From contig NZ_JAHUWJ010000001.1 of the NCBI RefSeq assembly GCF_019219075.1, forward strand, positions 186,001-250,000: DNA of 64,000 nucleotides. Direction: 5' to 3'. Position 1 is the first letter of the stretch. Every line of letters begins with the position of its first letter. Shown one piece after another: positions 26,427-33,542 of this stretch. Made by a program: the position numbers and the translations under genes. The notes under the pieces are model-generated. The model saw nothing but the letters and a program-made list of their open reading frames with translations. It ran no database searches and was not told where the DNA came from. The DNA is from Chitinophaga sp. sic0106. GTDB lineage: Bacteria > Bacteroidota > Bacteroidia > Chitinophagales > Chitinophagaceae.

Positions 26427-27173
26427 TTACATTTTCTCTATCCGTAACAGGAAGTCCTGCTTTTTCTGGCGGGAAACGGGGACTCTGTGCCCGTCGCACA
26501 TGATAATTTCACCGCCATCGCCTTTGATGTATTTATCCATAAAGGAGAGGTTGACGAGGAAGCTGTTATGCACGCGAAAGAAGGCTTTATCTTCCAGAAC
26601 TTCTTCCATTTCCTTCATGGTGCGGGTTACGGGAAAAGGCTTTTCTTGTGAACGCAGGTAAACATTGGTATTGGCGCCGTTGGATTCGCAATAGAGGATA
26701 TCATGGGCAATCACCATGCGCAGGCCTTCTGTGGTGGGCAGTGCCAGTCGCTCCGACTGTTTTATATGCTGCTGCAGCATTTCCACGAGGTTATCCACCT
26801 TTTTGGTAACCGGTTGCCCTGTGCGTTCGGTGGCCTTTATCACTGCTTCTTTTAGTTCTGCGGCATCTATTGGTTTAAGGAGATAATCAAGTGCGCTGTG
26901 CCGTATGGCCTGGACCGCATAGTGGTCGTACGCGGTGGTAAAGATCACAGCGAAGGAGCCGCGTTTAGTGGCTTCCAGTACCTGGAATCCGTCCAGTCCG
27001 GGCATTTCAATATCAAGAAACAGCAACTGAGGGTCGTACATTGCAATTGCGTCCAGGGCGGCTTCGCCATTATTGCATGTAGCCATTACCGTTATGTCCG
27101 GGCAGTTTTTTTCAAGAAGAATACGAAGTACGTCTCGGCTGTGCTTCTCGTCGTCCACAATGATGGCGCGCAT
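26427..27173 (-). CDS. LytTR-type response regulator
   Basis: 248 residues. The receiver domain (MRAIIVDDEKHSRDVLRILL) has the phospho-acceptor Asp in LLFLDIEMPG and the Lys in LLKPID. The C-terminal LytTR DNA-binding domain (about 145-248) shows FRVHNSFLVNLSFMDKYIKG and VPVSRQKKQDFL. LytTR proteins bind paired direct repeats upstream of their targets. The ATG at 27173 begins exactly at the receiver domain. It is downstream of a LytS-type kinase on the same strand, but that kinase looks degenerate, so its phosphate source is in doubt. Confidence 0.92.
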   Translation of the reverse strand: MRAIIVDDEKHSRDVLRILLEKNCPDITVMATCNNGEAALDAIAMYDPQLLFLDIEMPGLDGFQVLEATKRGSFAVIFTTAYDHYAVQAIRHSALDYLLKPIDAAELKEAVIKATERTGQPVTKKVDNLVEMLQQHIKQSERLALPTTEGLRMVIAHDILYCESNGANTNVYLRSQEKPFPVTRTMKEMEEVLEDKAFFRVHNSFLVNLSFMDKYIKGDGGEIIMCDGHRVPVSRQKKQDFLLRIEKM

Positions 27174-27275
27174 GAAGGTAGAAATAGTTGATAGATGGTA
27201 TAAAAACAAAGAGAGGGTGAAATACCTCTGTTTGACAATGAAAAATTACGCTTTTTTTTGCTGCTGTACAAGCAT

Positions 27276-28085
27276 TCAGCCTGTTAGCTCCTGTCGGGCG
27301 GGGTTGTGCTCCATGCTGATGACGAGCCGGTTTCCGCAGGGGTGGCTGGCACTGTCGAGGATGGGCTGGGCAGAAATGCTGGCTTTCATATGGTAACGCT
27401 CACTCATGAGGTACAGGCGTTCGGAGGCGATATCGATGCCATTGGCGAGTCGCGCAGCGGTATCATCCAGCAGGGAAGCGGTGGGGTTACCGTTGTCTTC
27501 AACTTTAATGTAAAGCCTTTCGCCCTTAAGCCCGATGATGATATCCAGCTGTCCACCGCTTTTCTGCGGGCGTACCAGCAGCCGGTGCCAGATGGCATAT
27601 TGCACATAGGGTTGTATAATCAGAGGAGGAATAAGTGTGTGCATGGGTTCTACTTCCGGCTCCAGCACCAGGCGGTAGGTAAACTGCTGCTCAAACCGCA
27701 GTTGTTCCAGCTGAAGGTAGAGTTCCAGGGCGTCGAGGTCTTCCTGGAGAGTAATCCATTCTTTCTTAAAATTTCCCATCATGAGCCGCATCAGTTTCGA
27801 AAAGCGGGTGAGGTAGAGGGAGGCCATATCTGTGCTGGTGGCCAGAATATAATGGTGAATAGCATTCAGGCTGTTGAAGATAAAGTGCGGGTCCAGCTGT
27901 GCCTGGAAGGCATTGAGTTCCAGGTTGATCATGGCCTGCTGCCGGTGCAGCGCTTCTTTGGCGGCACGGCGTATTCTTTTCTCTCTTATGAAGAAAAAAA
28001 GCAGGATCGTAATGAGGCTAACCACGAAGAATACCCAGTACGGCCAGACTGCAGCAAAAACCAATGCTAAAGTTATATATGCCAC
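27276..28085 (-). CDS. LytS-type sensor kinase with degenerate ATP site
   Basis: 269 residues with one or two N-terminal membrane helices (about 3-33), then a His_kinase domain with the phospho-histidine in QLDPHFIFNSLNAIHHY. The ATPase part departs from the family: the N-box reads QPYVQYAIWHRL where QPFVENAIWHGL is usual (Glu and Asn lost), the G1 box reads VEDNGNPT instead of VEDNGxG, and the G2 glycines are altered (NGIDIASERLYL). The neighbouring LytTR regulator looks normal. The kinase may be inactive, or may act as a phosphatase or scaffold. Confidence 0.85.
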   Translation of the reverse strand: MAYITLALVFAAVWPYWVFFVVSLITILLFFFIREKRIRRAAKEALHRQQAMINLELNAFQAQLDPHFIFNSLNAIHHYILATSTDMASLYLTRFSKLMRLMMGNFKKEWITLQEDLDALELYLQLEQLRFEQQFTYRLVLEPEVEPMHTLIPPLIIQPYVQYAIWHRLLVRPQKSGGQLDIIIGLKGERLYIKVEDNGNPTASLLDDTAARLANGIDIASERLYLMSERYHMKASISAQPILDSASHPCGNRLVISMEHNPARQELTG

Positions 28086-28231
28086 GATAATTAAATATCG
28101 TGTAAATCACTGCTAGGAGAAAGTGTCATTTTGTACAAGGCAGAAAATAACAGGAAAGCGGCGAGATTTGGAGGAAATTTGGTGTTTGGCTATTTAGCTT
28201 GTGTTTCGAGGGGGCCAGAAGCCTGGCCAAA

Positions 28232-28275
28232 ACGCAAAAAGAGAAAGGGCGGGTGGCTCTTTCTCTTTTTGCGTT
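28232..28275. terminator. Bidirectional terminator
   Basis: A perfect 15-bp stem CGCAAAAAGAGAAAG/CTTTCTCTTTTTGCG around an 11-base loop lies downstream of the yicC-gldH-kinase-regulator operon and upstream of the LytS-type gene. Confidence 0.85.
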
Positions 28276-28311
28276 GGCTACAAAGCATCTAATGCTTTGC
28301 TATGTAATGAA

Positions 28312-29022
28312 TTATGCTTCAGTGAATTTATAACCTACTCCACGTACTGAATGGAAGTATTTGGAGTTGCGGCTGTCTTCTTCAAAGTATTTCCTGAAGT
28401 TGAGGATAAAGTTATCGATGGTACGGGTGGTAGGGTATACGTTATATCCCCAGACTACCTGCAGGATTTTTTCGCGGGTAACAACTTCTCCTTTGTTTTC
28501 GATGAGGAGTTTGAGCAGCATGGCTTCTTTTTTACTGAGCTCATAGTGCTTACCATCTTTGCCGATACATTCCTGTGCGGCGAAGTCGATGGTGTTATTA
28601 CCGAAGCGGTATACGTTTGGTACGCTGTCTTTATCCTGGATTTTTTTATTTTTTACGATCAGTTTCTCTACACGCAGCAGCAGTTCTTCGAGGTTGAAGG
28701 GCTTGGTCATGTAGTCGTCCCCACCTTTTTTAAGGCCCAGTACTCTGTCGGCACTGCTATTTTTGGCGCTGAGGAACAGGATGGGTACTTCGTTGTTCTG
28801 GATGCGGATATTTTCGCACACAGCGATGCCGTCCATTTCTGGCAGCATGATATCGAGTATGATCAGGTCAAAATATTCATTTTTGACTGCTTTGAGGGCA
28901 GCGGTCCCATTGTCAACGGCAGTAACTTCATAGCCTTCCAGCTCCAGGTTCAGCTTAAGCGCCTCCTGGAGATTTTCTTCGTCTTCAACCAGTAGTATTG
29001 ATGCTTTTGTAGCTTCCTTCAT
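28312..29022 (-). CDS. OmpR/PhoB-family response regulator
   Basis: 236 residues. The receiver has acidic residues in LLVEDEENL, phospho-Asp in LIILDIMLPEMDG and Lys in MTKPFN. The C-terminal winged helix (about 135-236) shows LSKKEAMLLKLLIENKGEVV, REKILQVVWGY and DNFILNFRKYFE ... SVRGVGYKF. It is the cognate regulator of the kinase immediately upstream (63-base gap) in the yicC-gldH operon. Targets are unknown. Confidence 0.94.
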   Translation of the reverse strand: MKEATKASILLVEDEENLQEALKLNLELEGYEVTAVDNGTAALKAVKNEYFDLIILDIMLPEMDGIAVCENIRIQNNEVPILFLSAKNSSADRVLGLKKGGDDYMTKPFNLEELLLRVEKLIVKNKKIQDKDSVPNVYRFGNNTIDFAAQECIGKDGKHYELSKKEAMLLKLLIENKGEVVTREKILQVVWGYNVYPTTRTIDNFILNFRKYFEEDSRNSKYFHSVRGVGYKFTEA

Positions 29023-29085
29023 GTGTTAATATTTGATTGTAAGTCAAATGATGGATTAAAGGCTGTCATTTAATCCGGTTTAAAT

Positions 29086-30108
29086 TTACGCCGTTTGTAT
29101 GGAATAATCAGCCCATGTTATTTCAAAGCAGGCGCCGGTAGGTTTATTATTGCGCACTTGTATGAAACCGTTGTGTTGTTCTACAATTTTAGCTGTCAGG
29201 AACAGTCCGAGACCGGAGCCTTTGGCTTTGCGGGTATTTTCATTGCCTACGCGGTAAAACTTGAGGAAGATTCTTTCTTTTTCTTCGTCAGGGATACCAG
29301 GACCTTCATCCACTACCTGTAGTTTGAGCTGATGATTGGATTCGAACAGTTTTACCTGGATAGCGGTGTTTTTGGGTGCATATTTGGCAGCGTTTTCCAC
29401 CAGGTTGCTCAGTACGATGTGCAGCATCAGCTTGTCACCTTCCATCCATACCCCTGGCAAAATGCTTGCCTGAATATTGTGAGTGCCAATTCGTCCGCCA
29501 ATTTCTTTAATATCTGACTCCATCAGCTGGGAAACGTTGAGGGGTTCTTTAAACAGCTGATAGCGGTGGGTTTCCAGTTGCGCTGCCAGCAGGATGTTGT
29601 TACATAGCTGGTCGAGGCGATTGGTTTCCCGGATGGTATTATCGATAAGCCGCGTTCTTTTTTCTTCGTCGAGGCTGCTGTGCCGGCGTATAGTCTCCAG
29701 GTTTAGCTTGGCAGCAGCGATGGGTGATTTAAGTTCATGCGTCACTGCCATCATAAAGTTTTGCTGCTGGCGGCTCAGTTTCATGTACTTCCAGATGGCG
29801 CGGTATACGAATCCGGCGCCTACCAGTAATATGCCGAGGAAGGTGAGGCCTTCGCCGAGATATTTGATGAAGCGCATTTTTTCGTCTTTTTCGATACGCT
29901 GAAGTTCCAGCTGGAATTCCACTGGTTTTTGCAGGCTATCGATGCGGAGGGCGAGGTTTTGCACTTCAAAACCGGTGATCTGGTGGCTTTGGCGCAAGAG
30001 GAGTATTCCCCACCATACCAGTGCAGCAACTGTATAGAACAGTACTAAAAAGTAAAGGAAGGATACTGATTTTCCTTCCTGCATTTTATTATAAATTTTT
30101 TTCATCAA
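29086..30108 (-). CDS. Sensor histidine kinase
   Basis: 340 residues: membrane helix at about 17-38, a short periplasmic loop of about 45 residues, second helix at about 88-108, then HisKA with the phospho-His in MAVTHELKSPIAAAKLNLET and HATPase with NLVENAAKYAP, VDEGPGIPDEEKERIFLKFY and KGSGLGLFLTAKIV. All ATP-site boxes are intact. The sensing loop is too short for a known ligand domain. Its start overlaps the gldH stop by four bases (ATGA), so the two are translationally coupled, which is notable because gldH encodes a gliding lipoprotein. Confidence 0.92.
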   Translation of the reverse strand: MMKKIYNKMQEGKSVSFLYFLVLFYTVAALVWWGILLLRQSHQITGFEVQNLALRIDSLQKPVEFQLELQRIEKDEKMRFIKYLGEGLTFLGILLVGAGFVYRAIWKYMKLSRQQQNFMMAVTHELKSPIAAAKLNLETIRRHSSLDEEKRTRLIDNTIRETNRLDQLCNNILLAAQLETHRYQLFKEPLNVSQLMESDIKEIGGRIGTHNIQASILPGVWMEGDKLMLHIVLSNLVENAAKYAPKNTAIQVKLFESNHQLKLQVVDEGPGIPDEEKERIFLKFYRVGNENTRKAKGSGLGLFLTAKIVEQHNGFIQVRNNKPTGACFEITWADYSIQTA

Positions 30109-30593
30109 GGCCGTTTACCGGCTTTCTCTATCCGCAAACCAACATTCATTACATGGGGAAGCGGATTTTGCCGCATGTTTTGTTCAAAAGTGATTTTATA
30201 GGTGCCTGGTTTACTGAAAATAGCATTTTGCTGAATAGGCACTCTATGCTCAAATATATCATCGATACCGCTGCCGAGCCATTTTCCGGAAGGATCTGCC
30301 AGTGGCAGTTCCACGCGTTGCCGGGCAGGGATGCTGTCACCCGGGTATTGTGTACCTACCATGATCCAGAGGTTACTGTAAGGGTAGGGGGCCGAGTGGC
30401 GTACGTTTACGTATATGTTGTACAGCCAGGCAGTATCTTCCGGTTCCAGTTTAACTTCGAACGCTGGTTTATAGTCGTAGGTCCAGTCATGCCCCGGGAT
30501 TTCCAGGTTTTTTTCGTAGACGTCCAGTTTAGGCGGCTTGCAGGCTGCAGCCAGTATTAAAAGGCCTGCGGTTACCAGGAGTAGTCTCTTCAT
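30105..30593 (-). CDS. gldH: Gliding motility lipoprotein GldH
   Basis: 162 residues with a lipoprotein signal ending LLILAAAC (Cys18). The mature part matches GldH: DVYEKNLEIPGHDWTYDYKP, YNIYVNVRHSAPYPYSNLW and ITFEQNMRQNPLPHVMNVGL. GldH is one of the accessory proteins needed for Bacteroidota gliding and Type IX secretion in Flavobacterium johnsoniae. It sits between yicC and a two-component system and overlaps the kinase gene. Presence of gldH alone does not show that the strain glides. Confidence 0.9.
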   Translation of the reverse strand: MKRLLLVTAGLLILAAACKPPKLDVYEKNLEIPGHDWTYDYKPAFEVKLEPEDTAWLYNIYVNVRHSAPYPYSNLWIMVGTQYPGDSIPARQRVELPLADPSGKWLGSGIDDIFEHRVPIQQNAIFSKPGTYKITFEQNMRQNPLPHVMNVGLRIEKAGKRP

Positions 30594-30608
30594 AAGGTTT
30601 ACGCCTTG

Positions 30609-31484
30609 CTATAAAACGTTTAATACTTGTTCTTTGGCTTTTTCCAGTTCGTCTTTCATCAGCACTACCCATTGCTGTATACCGGCGTCATTGGCTTTGG
30701 AGCCGGTGGTATTGATTTCCCTGCCTACTTCCTGCAGCACGAAGCCGAGTTTTTTACCTTTGGCAGGATCTGCTTCTTTCAAAATTTCTTTGAAATAACG
30801 GCAATGGTTTTCCAGACGGGAGAGTTCTTCGGAGATATCGAGTTTTTCCAAATAGAAGATAAGTTCCTGCTCCAGTCTGTTGCTGTCTACATTTTCTTTT
30901 CCTACATGTTCGGCGAGCAGGCCTTCGAGGCGCTGGCGGATACGATCCTTACGGAGCGGGTCCAGCTCTTTCACCTTGCCCATATAGGTTTCGATATTTT
31001 CAATACGCTGAATCAGGTCGGCTTCCAGCATGATGCCTTCGTCCTGACGGTGCAAATCCAGGTCCTGCAAGGCAGCCTGTAATACTTCTTCCACATCTCT
31101 CCATTCTCCCTCGGTGATTTGCTCCGTGGCAGGGGTTACTACCTCGGGCAGTTTCATGAGGATGTTGAGCATGTCGCCCTGCGGCAGTTCCAGCTGGTTA
31201 GCCAGCATAGTGATGGACTGGTAGTAGTACTTCGCCAGGTCGGTGTTGATCACCACAGGCCTTGTAGCGCCATTCTGACGTACGTTGACGGTAGCATCCA
31301 GCGTTCCACGCTGCAGCACCTGCTGCATCTGGGAGCGGATATCAAACTCATAGGGTTTCAGCAAAGGAGAAAATTTCAGATTCACCTCAAACTGTTTTCC
31401 ATTGAGCGATTTGATCTCCACCACAATAGTTGTTTCGCCTCTTGTGCTCTCCGCCCTTCCGAAGCCAGTCATTGATTTCAGCAT
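30609..31484 (-). CDS. yicC: YicC-family endoribonuclease
   Basis: 291 residues. MLKSMTGFGRAE at the start and EIKSLNGKQFEVNLKF are the family signature. The C-terminal part (EELSRLENHCRYFKEILKE, then KKLGFVLQEVGREINTTGSK) is the conserved DUF1732 region. YicC proteins are endoribonucleases linked to small-RNA turnover. First gene of the yicC-gldH-kinase-regulator operon, 15 bases before gldH, with a full Bacteroidota promoter. Confidence 0.93.
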   Translation of the reverse strand: MLKSMTGFGRAESTRGETTIVVEIKSLNGKQFEVNLKFSPLLKPYEFDIRSQMQQVLQRGTLDATVNVRQNGATRPVVINTDLAKYYYQSITMLANQLELPQGDMLNILMKLPEVVTPATEQITEGEWRDVEEVLQAALQDLDLHRQDEGIMLEADLIQRIENIETYMGKVKELDPLRKDRIRQRLEGLLAEHVGKENVDSNRLEQELIFYLEKLDISEELSRLENHCRYFKEILKEADPAKGKKLGFVLQEVGREINTTGSKANDAGIQQWVVLMKDELEKAKEQVLNVL

Positions 31485-31503
31485 AATAGAAATTTGTAGG
31501 CAA

Positions 31504-31535
31504 CAAACCTAGTTAAATAAGACCAGAAAGCCAAA
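31504..31535 (-). promoter_or_regulatory. Promoter of the yicC-gldH operon
   Basis: On the minus strand TTTG (31532-31535), 20 bases, then TAGGTTTG (31504-31511): a full match to both elements with ideal spacing. The ATG lies 19 bases downstream. Confidence 0.8.
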
Positions 31536-31540
31536 AAGCA

Positions 31541-32131
31541 TCACAGCAGTTTTAGCTTCCGGTAAACCTCTTCACGGCTTAATTCCACCATATCCCCGGC
31601 GTTCATACCGGCAATCGTTAGCCCTTCCATTCTATAACGTACAAGCCTCAACGTAGGAAAGCCTACAGCTGCCGTCATTTTTCTTACCTGCCTGTTCTTT
31701 CCCTCATGCAACGTCATCCGCAGCCAGGGAGCAGGAATACTCTTACGAAAACGGATCGGTGGATTTCGTGGTGGTAAAACAGGTTCCTCTTCAAAAATTT
31801 CAGCTTTGCATTTTCTCGTGAGGTACATTTTACCATCCACATTTATTTGTACTCCCTGCGCCAGTTTCCTGGCTGCCTCTTCCGTTACGGCACCGTCCAC
31901 CTGCACCCAATACTCTCTTTCGTGCTGGTATTTAGGAGATAACAACCGGTGATTCAATGCTTTATCGTTCGTAAGCAATAATAGCCCCTCACTGTCATAA
32001 TCAAGGCGCCCCACAGGATATACATCTGAAGGTACTTTAAAGAAATCTGCCAGACAAGCCTTATTACCTTCGGGAGTAAACCGGGTCAGTACTTCGTATG
32101 GTTTATAAATTACATAATAATGAAGCGCCAC
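31541..32131 (-). CDS. Large-subunit-type rRNA pseudouridine synthase (RluE/RsuA family)
   Basis: About 196 residues from a GTG at 32131. The catalytic Asp is in VGRLDYDSEGLLLLTND, with YVIYKPYEVLTRFTPEG before it and MTLHEGKNRQVRKMTAAVG near the end, all typical of the RluB/E/F-RsuA group that converts uridine to pseudouridine in rRNA. The frame is open further back (ATG at 32185), but that would run across the neighbouring crp/fnr promoter, so the start is uncertain. The S4-like RNA-binding domain of RsuA/RluB is absent, as in RluE. Confidence 0.85.
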   Translation of the reverse strand: MALHYYVIYKPYEVLTRFTPEGNKACLADFFKVPSDVYPVGRLDYDSEGLLLLTNDKALNHRLLSPKYQHEREYWVQVDGAVTEEAARKLAQGVQINVDGKMYLTRKCKAEIFEEEPVLPPRNPPIRFRKSIPAPWLRMTLHEGKNRQVRKMTAAVGFPTLRLVRYRMEGLTIAGMNAGDMVELSREEVYRKLKLL

Positions 32132-32143
32132 AACTGCTTTTGC

Positions 32144-32175
32144 TTTGGTTAAGGAGCCGTAAATTAGTACATTTG
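32144..32175 (+). promoter_or_regulatory. Promoter of the FNR-like regulator gene
   Basis: TTTG (32144-32147), 20 bases, TACATTTG (32168-32175): both elements perfect. The ATG is 11 bases further on, giving a leader of only a few bases. No TTGA-N6-TCAT box overlaps the -33 element here, unlike the two cbb3 promoters. Confidence 0.8.
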
Positions 32176-32186
32176 CACAATTCATT

Positions 32187-32894
32187 ATGAGTATACCGTT
32201 AAATCCATCATGCCAAAACTGTAAAGACCGCTTCTCGTCTATATTCTGCAAAGCGGACCAAAACAATCTTGAACAGATTGATGCGGCAAAGGTGTGCTCA
32301 TCCTATAAAAAAGGTCAGGTTATTTTCCACGAAGGCGCCTACCCATTCGGCGTTTACTGTATCAACGACGGTAAGATCAAACTGTCGCACAGTGGCGACG
32401 ATGGCCGCGAACAAATCGTACGCCTCGTTAAAGCCGGTGATATCATGGGTTACAAAGCACTGCTCAGTAACGAACGCTACACCGCCACCGCTACCGCCCT
32501 GGAAGATTCCTCCATCTGCTTTATTCCTAAAGACCTGTTTCTCAACATACTGCAATCAGATGCGTCCCTCTCTTTTGAGATGATGCGCATCCTGTCCAGC
32601 GAGCTGCGCAAAGCAGAACTCAAAATCACCCACCTGGCCCAGAAGCCGGTACGCGAACGCCTCGCCGAAACACTGCTGTTTATTAAGGAAACCTACGGCC
32701 TCGAAGAAGATGGTCATACCCTCAGCGTACGACTCTCCCGCGAAGAAATTGCTAACCTCGTTGGCACTGCCACCGAATCCGCTATCCGACTCCTCTCCGA
32801 ATTCAAAAAAGATGGTATGATCGAACTGGAAGGTAAAAAAATCCGCCTGCTCGACATGCCGGAGATTATCCGCACCGCGAACCTGCACGACTAA
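32187..32894 (+). CDS. Crp/Fnr-family regulator with FNR-like N-terminal cysteines
   Basis: 235 residues: cyclic-nucleotide-type beta-barrel (about 25-120), dimer helix and C-terminal winged HTH (about 160-225, LSREEIANLVGTATESAIRL). Cys9, Cys12, Cys21 and Cys37 near the N-terminus resemble the cysteines that hold the oxygen-labile 4Fe-4S cluster of FNR. In the recognition helix, Glu and Arg are spaced as in FNR and CRP (EsaiR), fitting a TTGA/TCAA-like half-site. It sits directly before the cbb3 oxidase cluster, whose two promoters carry such sites, so it is a strong candidate for their oxygen-responsive regulator. Confidence 0.88.
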   Translation: MSIPLNPSCQNCKDRFSSIFCKADQNNLEQIDAAKVCSSYKKGQVIFHEGAYPFGVYCINDGKIKLSHSGDDGREQIVRLVKAGDIMGYKALLSNERYTATATALEDSSICFIPKDLFLNILQSDASLSFEMMRILSSELRKAELKITHLAQKPVRERLAETLLFIKETYGLEEDGHTLSVRLSREEIANLVGTATESAIRLLSEFKKDGMIELEGKKIRLLDMPEIIRTANLHD

Positions 32895-32918
32895 TCCTGA
32901 TAAAAATCATTTTTCAGC

Positions 32919-32932
32919 TTGACACAAGTCAT
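32919..32932 (+). promoter_or_regulatory. FNR-like box TTGACACAAGTCAT
   Basis: A 14-base quasi-palindrome (TTGAC-N4-GTCAT) whose centre is 29.5 bases before the first base of the -7 element. With a start near 32967-32969 the centre is close to -42, the class II activator position of FNR and CRP. Its last base forms part of the -33 TTG. Confidence 0.6.
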
Positions 32933-32962
32933 TGGATGCCCCTCCGGCTCCCGGTAAATTTG
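32932..32962 (+). promoter_or_regulatory. Promoter of the RIC-like gene and ccoI
   Basis: TTG (32932-32934), 20 bases, TAAATTTG (32955-32962). The ATG of the first gene is at 32988. The -33 element overlaps the FNR-like box. Confidence 0.7.
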
Positions 32963-32987
32963 TTGCATCAAAAATACATCCGTACTG

Positions 32988-33542
32988 ATGCTGCCTTTTG
33001 CCATTATAAACTTTCATGAACTATGCCCCGCAGAACTATGCGAGGTCACTGTCCATAAATTTCATACGCCGGTAGAACAAACCGCCGACCAGGTGATATC
33101 CTACTTTCTGCACGACCTGCAGGATGACAGAAAAGCACCGGCAGCAGCAAATATCCAACATCTCCTGTTTTCCCGTTTGCAGGCTGAAATATTCCAGGTT
33201 ATCCGCAAGGAAAGCACCATACTCTTTCCCGTAATAGAAAAAGCCAGCGAAAACAAGGAAGATCCCCGATGCATACAACCCACCACTTACCAAACCATCC
33301 GGTCCTCTTACCAGAAAATAACCCTGCTGCTGCAAAAGCTGCGTCAGGTAACCGGCAACTATCAGCTGCAGCCCACCTGGAGCAACGCTTATAAAATCTG
33401 TATAGGCGATATGTACGTACTGGAACAACTCGTACACCAATGGATGTACGTGACCCAGAACATACTGTATCCCGCCGTTACCAAACCCGGTACCATACTG
33501 ATTCAGCAGGACGATTTGCCTCACTCTTCAAGCATTGACTGA
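32988..33542 (+). CDS. Degenerate RIC/YtfE-like hemerythrin-fold protein
   Basis: 184 residues, probably all helical. Segments align by eye with the YtfE/RIC family that repairs iron centres: RKESTILFPVIE with KEEQILFPMI of RIC, and LRQVTGNYQLQP ... QNILYPAV with its LRELTNDYTPP ... NNVLFPRA. Most of the histidines that bind the di-iron centre are replaced (for example by Val and Trp), while one Glu remains. So the fold may be kept without a normal iron site. Its stop overlaps the ccoI start (TGATG), implying coupled translation. Family assignment is tentative. Confidence 0.5.
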   Translation: MLPFAIINFHELCPAELCEVTVHKFHTPVEQTADQVISYFLHDLQDDRKAPAAANIQHLLFSRLQAEIFQVIRKESTILFPVIEKASENKEDPRCIQPTTYQTIRSSYQKITLLLQKLRQVTGNYQLQPTWSNAYKICIGDMYVLEQLVHQWMYVTQNILYPAVTKPGTILIQQDDLPHSSSID

